IMG/VR virus record: IMGVR_UViG_3300048023_000163
Coordinates: 1 to 33,004 of that record
Length of the DNA stretch: 33,004 bases
DNA from: a virus
Direction: 5' to 3' (one strand)
Shown here: positions 4,981 to 12,686 of the stretch, in pieces
Position numbering within the stretch: the first letter of the stretch is position 1
How the letters are laid out: each line of letters begins with the position of its first letter
Program-made: the position numbers and the translations under genes
The notes under the pieces: generated by a model
What the model saw: the letters and a program-made list of their open reading frames with translations, nothing else
What the model was told of the DNA's origin: nothing
Databases searched by the model: none

Positions 4981-7739
4981 AGAGCCGCCGCTCTTTCCTG
5001 CTCAATCCCTTCTTGCAATTCAACAGGTATGTCTTGAGCCGCGTATATAGCCTTCAAAGTTGATAGGGTCACAGTGCTTTTCAAAGCGTCCGTATAGAAG
5101 GTGCTGATGTCTTTAACGTAGTCTATGGCGCCTGCGCCTTTCTCTCTAACGTACTGCATCATTTCGGTTTTGGGAGGATTGGCAAGCCTTTCAACTACGT
5201 CAGGATCCTTTAGTATCTCGGCAGACTTTACGTAGAACTTTTCTCTTCCCTTCGTTACCGAGGCTTTAGCCACCAAGTTAATAGCCTTTCTTTCTGGGGA
5301 GAGAATTTGATTCCTGAATGTACCAAGGTACTCAGCGGTACTGACGCCAGTTACATCCTGCACTGTGTCCACAACTGGGGATGAACCCATAGAATCGAGA
5401 AGCGTTTTACTTACGTTCTCCATTAGATCTCTAAGACCCGCAAGCTTGTTAATGTTTTTCACATAGCCAGAACCGAAGATGTCGCTTACCGCCTCAACGT
5501 TGCCATTAACGTATTCTTGCATTGATCCTTTAGTGGTAAGGCCCTGAGACAAGAATTCCTGTCGCAAGCCCGACATAACGATTTCTTTTTCTTTTGGGCC
5601 TAGCTTATTTATCTCGCTTATATAGCGCTTTCTGTCGCCAGGGTTGGACTTTATCTTGTTAACTACGGTGTTTAGGTTGTTGTTCTCTATACTTTTAAAG
5701 AAGCTATTAGAAAGCTCTTTAGCCCTCTCGTTGTATGCTTCTTGGTGGCGAACCTCGGTGTTCCGTATGGTGCGAAGTCTTCCGGCAATATCTGCAAACT
5801 CTGCCTCCATGCCGAACTCGCGAATCATTCTCTGGTTTCTTCTAACAAACCTTCCAAGCTGATTTGGTTGAATGTTTCCATCTGGGCCTATGACCCCAGA
5901 CTTTTCTGCATTTAGTCGTATAGCATGACGCACTACAGGCATGCCTTCTGAGCCAACGAAGTTGATGTAGTCCATTGCTTTTTCGTAGTTCATCAAGTCT
6001 GTTGCGGCTTCGGCTGTAAATCTACGAGAGGTAAAGTCTTTCATACCTTCAGCTCGCATCGGCAGGCCAAGCTGTTCGTAATAGAACTTATCCGCGTTAG
6101 CAAGAGAGTTAACAAACTCTGGGTCTGTCGTCCTCATCTTTGCAAGCATATCGTTAACGACGCCCTTAGTTTTGTATAAGCGCTCTATTCTTTGGTCGAT
6201 TTCTGGGCTTCTTGCCCTATTAGAAAGGGTGCTGATCTCAGTGTTTACCGCTTTCTTTAAAGATATCACGTCAGTGCCGGTAGCCTTTGGTATTACCTCC
6301 TTCCCGTCAGCATCTCTAGGCATCCACCTAGCCTCAAGTTGTGAGCCAACTTTACTATTTGGGCCGAAGACATCTGCTAATCGCACATTTCTGAACTGAC
6401 TATAAACATCTTTAACAAGCTCTGGAGCAAGCGCGATCCTATTAGCAATCGCTTTCGTTGAGTCATAAAGCTTATCAGCCTCACCCCTGATTAAAGCCTC
6501 TCGTTTGTTAGATAGCCTTTGTGCCGCTTGGCCTAACGATATGATGTCGCCATCTTCATCTGGTGTTATCCGGGTGGACAGCTTAACCAGTGCCTTATCA
6601 ATGTTTTCTTTTTGCCTTTCAAACTTCTTGATAGAGGCAAGCTCTTGAGCCTTGAATGACTTCCGCGCAATACTTTCCATCTGCGCTCTTGCTACGCTGT
6701 AGTCTTCCGCCTCACCTGTCACCTTGCCTGCAAGGGTTTCAAATCTTTCGGAAAGCTTTTGAGCATCAGACACTAAGATCTCTTCCATTTCTTTTTGGAA
6801 GCCCTTGTTTGCTTGAGTCGTTTTTCTAACCCAATCCCTTACCACTGGATTGTCAGACATCGTTCCCACAATGCCGCCAATTTGCAGACCAGGTATTTCT
6901 TCTTTAAGGGTCGCTAAATTCTCAACAGCTCGAGCCACCTCTTCGGGTCTCGTTGTTTGAGCAATTCTATTAATCTCCGCTCTAACTTGGCTGTTAGCCA
7001 TTGCTTCGGATGCGGGGCCAAAAATATCCGTCTTCTCTCCAGTAATTTTTGTTTTGATATCTCCTGCTACCTTGCCCAACGTCATAATTGCTGGCGCAGT
7101 AACAACATTGGTAGTTGCACCAGCAAGACCGCCTGCTGTTATTGCGGCAAGTTCTTGAGCATATGGACTGGCCCCAGCCTCTGCGGCTAACTGAGAAGCA
7201 GTCATCCCCCCAAGGAGGCCAGCACCCGTGCTAGTTACTGCGGGGATTGCAGTTTTTAAGAACGGAACTACCTGCCGTTGAATGGCCCCCTCTGCAACTT
7301 TCAAGGGCGCTCTAACTCCAATGTAAGAAAGAGGGTCTCCGGCGGCGGCAAACATTTCCTGGGTTAAGGTTAATGGCGCATCAGCAGGTATCCCTGAAAA
7401 CTCTCTAGCTAACCTTTCTTCTCTTTGCATAGGCGTCTCTCGCTCTCTGCCAGAAAACGCAAGGTCGGCATCTCTTTTAAATTCCTCTGCACTCATAAGA
7501 AAAACATCAGGAACAAATTGAATCCCAAACCTAGCGAGGCCAAGCTGAACAAGATCGGCGTTTGTTATTTCATCATCTTTATTTGCAGGGCCAGAGGCAT
7601 CATGCTGGCTAGTTCGCTTTGCTTGTGACGCATTAAGGGCGGCATAGTTTGTTATTTGAAGGTCAGTCCAGCCTTCTGGATGCTCTATAGACACAACCTC
7701 GCCATTGTCTAGTTCTACCCTGCTAATCTTCTTTGTCAT
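4977..7739 (-). CDS. Large putative internal virion (ejection) protein, 920 aa
   Basis: This is the last and second-largest gene of the structural run. The N-terminus (VELDNGEVVSIEHPEGWTDL, ~8-27) resembles short N-terminal modules of phage ejection proteins. Residues ~160-225 form a Gly/Ala-rich hydrophobic stretch (AGLLGGMTASQLAAEAG, ITAGGLAGATT) that could insert into membranes. The rest, ~230-900, is almost entirely predicted helix with many Arg/Glu/Lys pairs. I see no transglycosylase motif (the lysozyme-like module of T7 gp16). Position after the tail genes, size and a long helical rod suggest an internal protein ejected with the DNA. Functional identity is an inference. The stop is shared with a convergent hairpin, and the start overlaps the stop of the preceding gene. 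Confidence 0.55.
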   Translation of the reverse strand: MTKKISRVELDNGEVVSIEHPEGWTDLQITNYAALNASQAKRTSQHDASGPANKDDEITNADLVQLGLARFGIQFVPDVFLMSAEEFKRDADLAFSGRERETPMQREERLAREFSGIPADAPLTLTQEMFAAAGDPLSYIGVRAPLKVAEGAIQRQVVPFLKTAIPAVTSTGAGLLGGMTASQLAAEAGASPYAQELAAITAGGLAGATTNVVTAPAIMTLGKVAGDIKTKITGEKTDIFGPASEAMANSQVRAEINRIAQTTRPEEVARAVENLATLKEEIPGLQIGGIVGTMSDNPVVRDWVRKTTQANKGFQKEMEEILVSDAQKLSERFETLAGKVTGEAEDYSVARAQMESIARKSFKAQELASIKKFERQKENIDKALVKLSTRITPDEDGDIISLGQAAQRLSNKREALIRGEADKLYDSTKAIANRIALAPELVKDVYSQFRNVRLADVFGPNSKVGSQLEARWMPRDADGKEVIPKATGTDVISLKKAVNTEISTLSNRARSPEIDQRIERLYKTKGVVNDMLAKMRTTDPEFVNSLANADKFYYEQLGLPMRAEGMKDFTSRRFTAEAATDLMNYEKAMDYINFVGSEGMPVVRHAIRLNAEKSGVIGPDGNIQPNQLGRFVRRNQRMIREFGMEAEFADIAGRLRTIRNTEVRHQEAYNERAKELSNSFFKSIENNNLNTVVNKIKSNPGDRKRYISEINKLGPKEKEIVMSGLRQEFLSQGLTTKGSMQEYVNGNVEAVSDIFGSGYVKNINKLAGLRDLMENVSKTLLDSMGSSPVVDTVQDVTGVSTAEYLGTFRNQILSPERKAINLVAKASVTKGREKFYVKSAEILKDPDVVERLANPPKTEMMQYVREKGAGAIDYVKDISTFYTDALKSTVTLSTLKAIYAAQDIPVELQEGIEQERAAAL
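4979..4996. terminator. Bidirectional terminator hairpin carrying both convergent stop codons
   Basis: AAAGAGC (4979-4985), loop CGCC, GCTCTTT (4990-4996) is a perfect 7-bp stem. It starts within the NinG-like stop (4978-4980) and holds the last codons of the 920-aa gene on the opposite strand. The stem ends in TTT in both directions, so it can stop transcription both ways, although the U-tracts are short. Confidence 0.55.
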
Positions 7740-8932
7740 TAGTCGATCACCCGTGCAGTGTTGCCGCCATAAACATCAATTATGTTTTGCAATGCCTTTT
7801 GTTCTTTATCAGATGGAGTTACTAGCATCATTCGTCTTGCGCTATTAATGATTCTATTTTTAGAGGCCGCCTCTAGCACATCAATAATTTGATTGTATTC
7901 AGCTCTTGTTTCTTTATCGAGACCGCCGACAAATACCTTAGTTGTAAACTTCTTAATCAAGTCAACAACCTCATCATCAGACCTAAACCTTCCAAGCTCT
8001 TGAACAGCTTTAACATCATTAGGCGCTAGGTTGGTAAGGAGTCTTTCCTTTAAAGATGTTAGACCAGCAACATCCGCCTCTGTTATTTGTTCAAGTGCTC
8101 GATATTTTTCAATATCAAACAAGTCTGTTCTTGCTGTTGCTACGGCAGGGTCTACCTCTAAAAGCTTAAATGAATCTGCCAGACCTAGCGGCTGTCTATC
8201 CTCAAGCATTTGCCCAAGCTCTTTTCCAAGGGATGCGTTTTCAAGCTCAATGAGAGCGTAGTTTCTTGCCGCTCTTATACCGTCATCTGTTGAAAGATCG
8301 GCCTCAAAACCTGAGTCTTTAAGCATTTGGCTTATTGATTTTGTTGCGTCTGCTCCACCATCAGAAGGAGCGCGGCCTATTACATTTTCAAAAGCAGGAA
8401 CTGACGGATTGGCACTGTTCTTGTCGTAAGCAAATCTAACTAAATTTCTTATTCCCGACTTTGGATCAACTATTTCTTTTGTTTCATAGGCATAATCAGG
8501 AGGAGTCTGTCGTCTGACAAAGTCAGCGGTATTGCCTGTTCTTTCGTAATTAGCAATGCTTTCAACGGTAAAGTTTTCTAATAACTTTTCTTTTTGATCC
8601 ACGGTTAGGCGAGGCTTTGGCCTAAACCCTTGCCCTGCTTGAATAGCTTGAGCCGCAACAGCCGGGGACATACCTAGCTCTGCCGCACCACCTAATGTGT
8701 CCTTTAGCATTTCAGGATTAAGCGTACCTGAAGCCCCCAAAGAAAGTAGGTTGGCTTGATACTGACGTTGCTTGGCAAGTTTTTCTTCTTCTTGTTTTTT
8801 AAGTTCTGCCTGACGACGCTCTTCATCTAGCCGTCCACGCAACCCGCCCAGTTCTTTTGCCGCAGTAAACAAGCCTTGCTGGTATGAAGGCTGGGCCATT
8901 GATTGTAAAAATGCTTGCGAAAACTTAGCCAT
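7739..8932 (-). CDS. Putative internal virion protein, 397 aa
   Basis: The protein begins MAKFSQAFLQSMAQPSYQQG and then has a charged coiled-coil (LRGRLDEERRQAELKKQEEE, ~30-50). A Gly/Ala-rich helical zone follows (~65-100), then mixed helical segments to the end. No enzyme motif is visible. It lies between two other structural proteins in a tightly spaced run (10 bp before, 1-bp junction after), like T7 gp14-gp15-gp16. I infer a core or ejection component. Confidence 0.5.
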   Translation of the reverse strand: MAKFSQAFLQSMAQPSYQQGLFTAAKELGGLRGRLDEERRQAELKKQEEEKLAKQRQYQANLLSLGASGTLNPEMLKDTLGGAAELGMSPAVAAQAIQAGQGFRPKPRLTVDQKEKLLENFTVESIANYERTGNTADFVRRQTPPDYAYETKEIVDPKSGIRNLVRFAYDKNSANPSVPAFENVIGRAPSDGGADATKSISQMLKDSGFEADLSTDDGIRAARNYALIELENASLGKELGQMLEDRQPLGLADSFKLLEVDPAVATARTDLFDIEKYRALEQITEADVAGLTSLKERLLTNLAPNDVKAVQELGRFRSDDEVVDLIKKFTTKVFVGGLDKETRAEYNQIIDVLEAASKNRIINSARRMMLVTPSDKEQKALQNIIDVYGGNTARVID

Positions 8933-8942
8933 GATTGACTCC

Positions 8943-10517
8943 TTAAATATTTAAAAGGTCTCTGATGCCGCCACCTATACCACTAAGACCGCCAGCAATC
9001 GTACTAAACAAACCGCCTAAGCTTGAGCTACCACTACCGCCGGGAGCCGCTGAAGCCGCACGTTGTTGGTTAATTAACCCTGATATCACGTTACTGCCAA
9101 CACCGCCAATCAAGTTTGCTCTAGCCTGCTCTGCTAACAACTGAGCCTCGATGCCTGACAGCGCGGTCTCACCAAAGAGTCCGGTGCCAAACTGTTGTGC
9201 TTGCTGTGCAAGCTCTTGCTGAATTAACCCAGGCTGGAGTGCTGACACCAACTGTTGCTGTGGCAAATAACCTGCACCTAAGAATTGTTGTCCTAGTGTT
9301 GCTTGCTGTGCTTGCTCTGCTTGAGCCTGTTGCATAGCAGTCAACATAGAACGATCACGAGCCTCACGCTCCGCTGCACTTAACGCTAAAAGTTCTGGCG
9401 TAGCACCACCATATGCCGCTGAGGACGTCCCTAATCGCCCCTGAGCCGCAAGCCTTTCTTCTAAGGCAAGACGCTGACGCTCTTCTTCAGGGCGTTGTGC
9501 GGCACGCATACGCTCAAATACAGCTTGCTCTCGGCTTGTAGTAGGTTGTACCGCCTGACCAAAAAACCCGCCAGCCCCACTAAGCAACTGTTGTTGTAGT
9601 GCTTGCTCTTGTGGAGATAGCTCCATGCCAATTTCAAGACCGCCAGCAGGCTGTGCAAGTTGAGTAGGCTGTGCCGTTTGAGGAAATGAAATTGTAGGTG
9701 ATATGCCTGCAAAAAAGTTTCTTAGAGATTCGCTAGATTGAATCGGCGCTTGCCTTAAGGGGGCTTCTTTGTAACTCATATTGTCAGGAAGTACGCCAGT
9801 TACCGGCTGTGTGCTCATCCTGTTTCCGCCTTTATCTGGGCCAAAAACCTGAGAAGGCATTGGTGCGCCAGTTACTGGCTGTGTTCCCATTCTATTGCCG
9901 CCTTTATCTGGGCCAAAAACTTGAGAAGGCATTGGCTCACCAACATCTGGCCCTGTTGAAGCAGGCATAGGAAACAATCCGTAACCGCCTGTTGGATCTT
10001 GAAGAAACGGAAGAAACGATTGTTGCCCCAACATTCGACCGGTAGGTTGCATAGGCTGACCACCCATACGCGCCGTAAAGCTTGCACCTGTAGGAGTTGT
10101 AACTGTAAACGGCCTGAACTGCGACTCTGCTTGACCACGTTCAGCAATGCCCATTGCTTCTTGTCTGGCAACATCGCCAATATTACTAAGGCGATCATAA
10201 GCCTCTTTAGTTAACAAGCCGCCAGCCAATCCCATTAGCGCGTTAGGTGAGCCAAGCACTTGCTGTCCAGCACCTAAAAGGCCACCAAAGATGTCGCCTA
10301 TGCCACCAGCAATAGCGCCAAACCCAGAAGTGCCGCCGCCCGTTGCTGTAGCTAAAGCAGGATCAATATTAGCTTGCCCCATGCCAGGAATATTTAAGCC
10401 ACCACCAGTAGTAAATCCTCCACCAGAGCCAACAGTAGAGGCGCCAGGTAAATTTAAGCCACCACCAGTAGTGAAGCCACCACCTGTTCCAGTGTATCCG
10501 GGAATATTTAAACTCAT
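8943..10517 (-). CDS. Gly/Gln-rich putative internal virion protein, 524 aa
   Basis: The N-terminal ~45 residues contain two copies of a GGGFTTGGGLN unit separated by LPGASTVGSG. Residues ~195-245 hold a 24-residue duplication (MPSQVFGPDKGGNRM). Residues ~295-460 are Gln/Ala-rich helix (AQQAQQATLGQQFLGAGY), and a Gly-rich hydrophobic C-terminus follows (SSLGGLFSTIAGGLSGIGGG). Gln/Ala-rich helices with Gly-rich hydrophobic ends are common in podovirus ejection proteins that form a channel through the cell wall. It precedes two other candidate ejection genes. The role is inferred from composition and order; there is no detectable enzymatic motif. Its ATG overlaps the stop of the preceding nozzle-like gene by 4 bp. 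Confidence 0.5.
   Translation of the reverse strand: MSLNIPGYTGTGGGFTTGGGLNLPGASTVGSGGGFTTGGGLNIPGMGQANIDPALATATGGGTSGFGAIAGGIGDIFGGLLGAGQQVLGSPNALMGLAGGLLTKEAYDRLSNIGDVARQEAMGIAERGQAESQFRPFTVTTPTGASFTARMGGQPMQPTGRMLGQQSFLPFLQDPTGGYGLFPMPASTGPDVGEPMPSQVFGPDKGGNRMGTQPVTGAPMPSQVFGPDKGGNRMSTQPVTGVLPDNMSYKEAPLRQAPIQSSESLRNFFAGISPTISFPQTAQPTQLAQPAGGLEIGMELSPQEQALQQQLLSGAGGFFGQAVQPTTSREQAVFERMRAAQRPEEERQRLALEERLAAQGRLGTSSAAYGGATPELLALSAAEREARDRSMLTAMQQAQAEQAQQATLGQQFLGAGYLPQQQLVSALQPGLIQQELAQQAQQFGTGLFGETALSGIEAQLLAEQARANLIGGVGSNVISGLINQQRAASAAPGGSGSSSLGGLFSTIAGGLSGIGGGIRDLLNI
9796..9939 (-). repeat. Two tandem 72-bp units within the Gly/Gln-rich virion gene
   Basis: Two imperfect 72-bp copies encode the 24-residue unit APMPSQVFGPDKGGNRM plus xTQPVTG. 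The copies differ by a few mostly silent changes (for example CCGGCTG versus CTGGCTG). The duplication keeps frame, so it is tolerated or selected in the protein. Confidence 0.8.
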
Positions 10518-12037
10518 AACAATTTACCTATCAAAGCCATTACGTTGATTTCTTGTAGTGATAAGGGTGATCCGTCTATATCGGCTTCGAGACCTACCTG
10601 CACACTGGTTCCATATCCTGTGGTGTTTAAGCTACGCTGACTTGTTAGCTCGCCACCTGTAAATTCGACTGTCGTGTATTCGCTTTCACCGTAGTAACCC
10701 GTGATTTGAGTACCTACCGTAAACTCTGCTGTAGCAAACGTTGTATCAAAGTCATAAGCCCACTTAAGAAATACAGTCGCACTGTTTGCGCCAACCAGTG
10801 TGGGCTTTAGTTTTTTAAGAATCTTAACTCTAGAGCTATCGCCAAACGTTAAGCTTGGGCTGTAATACTTAAAGCGGTAAGCCTCGTCATTGTCTGCATA
10901 GCCCGTGTACTCGCTAATGCCTTGGTTTGTACCAATGTACAACTTGCCATTTTCTAGTCGAGCAAAGGACGTAAAGCTGGTTCCGGGCCATCGAGTCACA
11001 CGGTACGAGCCATTTTCCACCGTGCCACGCACGTCAAAACAAAACGTCGTGTTCTGCTCTGTAAACGCCAGTAAATAAAAACCTTCTTCTGGGCTATATA
11101 CCGATCTAAAAAACTCTGTTTCTGCCTGCAACGAGGCAATAATATCCTTCGTTATGTTTCCTGACAGACTGCTAATTGGCATAGATTTTTCTTGGATTGT
11201 CCTGCCAAAACTTTTGAGACCCGTATGTGATAGGAACAGCACATCTGTACCTGTGTACTGCACGGTGTCTCTATCGACACACCCAACACCTGCTACGGTG
11301 TCTGCTACCGACATAGTAGCCGGAGCTTCTGCACCCTGATACGCAATGATGCTGTGCTTACCAAAGATGATAAGAAGGCCGTTATGTGCGGCTAACGCAA
11401 CAATCTCGTCATAGCCATCAGGCCATACCTTTGAGATATCAATGTTGCCGCTAGTACCGCCAGACCAATCGTGGCCGATTAAGAGATCACTCCAGTAAAT
11501 AGTAGATTTGTTAGAGCTAAAGTCTGCTGTCCACAATCGACCATAAGCCGCTAAGACTTCGTTGCCGTACATGGCACTGGCTACGCCTGCGGCACCTGAC
11601 ACAGTGCTTAATTGAATTACTGAGCCACCAGCATTGTCATAGACCAAAGGCTCATAGCCGCGTTGGAAGAAATAGATCTTGTCGTTGAAGTTAACCATCT
11701 TCCAGTTATTAGCAGTGATTGTGTAACTGCCGGGAGTCTCGTCAACTAATGTAGTTGTTCCACTAATAATCTTGTTGTTGCCAACAGAAAATATCTTAGT
11801 GTTGCCACCGTCATCCCTGAATTCTTTAATTGCACGAATAGACTCCGTGCCAAGTACAGTCTTTGTAGTCGTAATAACATTGTGGCCCTTACGTGCGGCA
11901 ATACGTCCTCGCTTGTCGATTACAGCGTTGTCTGCAATCTCAGCAAAAGACGGATCTTGCGCTAACGGCGAATCCTCGGTGTTAACACCCTTAAAGGCCG
12001 GAGCTACAAGATTAATACTTTGCAGTTGTTGAGCCAT
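10514..12037 (-). CDS. Nozzle-like virion protein (tail tubular protein B-like), 507 aa
   Basis: The frame extends to 12085, but the ATG at 12037 lies 1 nt after the stop of the adaptor gene and starts the conserved part: MAQQLQSINLVAPAFKGVNT. A beta-rich body with repeated short strands follows (KIFSVGNNKIISGTT, VLFLSHTGLKSFGR, LYIGTNQGISEYTG), suggesting a beta-propeller. T7 gp12 starts with a similar INLKGGISQQPD..., VNGWSSETEGLQKRPP pattern. Here it is INLVAPAFKGVNT...DNAVIDKRGRIAARKG. The order adaptor, nozzle, internal proteins is partly kept, with the adaptor directly upstream. It would form the tail tip through which DNA passes. The identity is from pattern and context, not a full match. 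Confidence 0.55.
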   Translation of the reverse strand: MAQQLQSINLVAPAFKGVNTEDSPLAQDPSFAEIADNAVIDKRGRIAARKGHNVITTTKTVLGTESIRAIKEFRDDGGNTKIFSVGNNKIISGTTTLVDETPGSYTITANNWKMVNFNDKIYFFQRGYEPLVYDNAGGSVIQLSTVSGAAGVASAMYGNEVLAAYGRLWTADFSSNKSTIYWSDLLIGHDWSGGTSGNIDISKVWPDGYDEIVALAAHNGLLIIFGKHSIIAYQGAEAPATMSVADTVAGVGCVDRDTVQYTGTDVLFLSHTGLKSFGRTIQEKSMPISSLSGNITKDIIASLQAETEFFRSVYSPEEGFYLLAFTEQNTTFCFDVRGTVENGSYRVTRWPGTSFTSFARLENGKLYIGTNQGISEYTGYADNDEAYRFKYYSPSLTFGDSSRVKILKKLKPTLVGANSATVFLKWAYDFDTTFATAEFTVGTQITGYYGESEYTTVEFTGGELTSQRSLNTTGYGTSVQVGLEADIDGSPLSLQEINVMALIGKLL

Positions 12038-12038
12038 A

Positions 12039-12686
12039 TTAGACCGCCCTAAATACCATTTCTTCTGGATGTTTAGCCGCATCAATTGCTACGGCATCTG
12101 ACAGGTACTGGTTAGCTATCGTAAAGTATTCGGCTGTAGACGTACCGCCTGTTTCTCCGCGTTCACGGGCAAGCAGTGCTATTGCCAAATGAATAACAGG
12201 CGCTGAAGGAATAAGTAGTTTGTCAGTGTTAGTCGTTAGATCGCCTTGCCGCTTAACGACATCAAACCGCAGGCTGTACACGCCATCCGGTGTAGGGCCA
12301 ATCAAGAGTTGAGTATCGCCGTTGCCGTCTAGCCCGTTGTACGTAAAGTATTTTGGGGCGCCTTCTACTGCGTTAGCAATGTATAGCGCATCGTTAAACC
12401 AATCTTTAGTTTGGTATTCCATAAAGCAGTTCTGAGTGTCATTCAGTACTGACATTACTTTTACATTGTCACCGGAGTTAGTTAGTGAGTAGGTATTGTC
12501 CGATGCCGCAGTAGTTACCGTGATAGTTTCACGTAACGCAGACCAATCAGCCGCTTGACTAACTAATGTTTTTGCATCGTTAATAAAGTCACCAACCATT
12601 TTGGCATAGGTAGTGTTAGTAACAGCAGTCACTTCTTCTTCTCGAAGACGACGCAGTACAGCGTTCATTAGGTTTAGATATGTCAT
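12039..12686 (-). CDS. Head-tail adaptor (T7 gp11/tail tubular protein A-like)
   Basis: The 215-residue protein starts MTYLNLMNAVLRRLREEEVTAV, then FINDAKTLVSQAADWSALRE. This is the classic two-helix opening of podovirus gatekeeper/adaptor proteins: an N-terminal helix, a helix with INxA and WDW/ADW, then a beta domain (YSLTNSGDNVKVMSVL, FTYNGLDGNGDTQLLIGPTP). The C-terminal helices begin VIHLAIALLARERGE. It would bind below the portal ring and carry the nozzle. It is immediately followed by the nozzle-like gene. The start overlaps the stop of the giant upstream gene by 4 bp. The family fit is good by pattern. Confidence 0.7.
   Translation of the reverse strand: MTYLNLMNAVLRRLREEEVTAVTNTTYAKMVGDFINDAKTLVSQAADWSALRETITVTTAASDNTYSLTNSGDNVKVMSVLNDTQNCFMEYQTKDWFNDALYIANAVEGAPKYFTYNGLDGNGDTQLLIGPTPDGVYSLRFDVVKRQGDLTTNTDKLLIPSAPVIHLAIALLARERGETGGTSTAEYFTIANQYLSDAVAIDAAKHPEEMVFRAV

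Noticed and set aside
9461-10198. Extra - strand frames of 83 and 108 aa inside the Gly/Gln-rich virion gene
   Set aside because: They are shadow frames inside a longer, well-positioned gene and lack ribosome binding sites.
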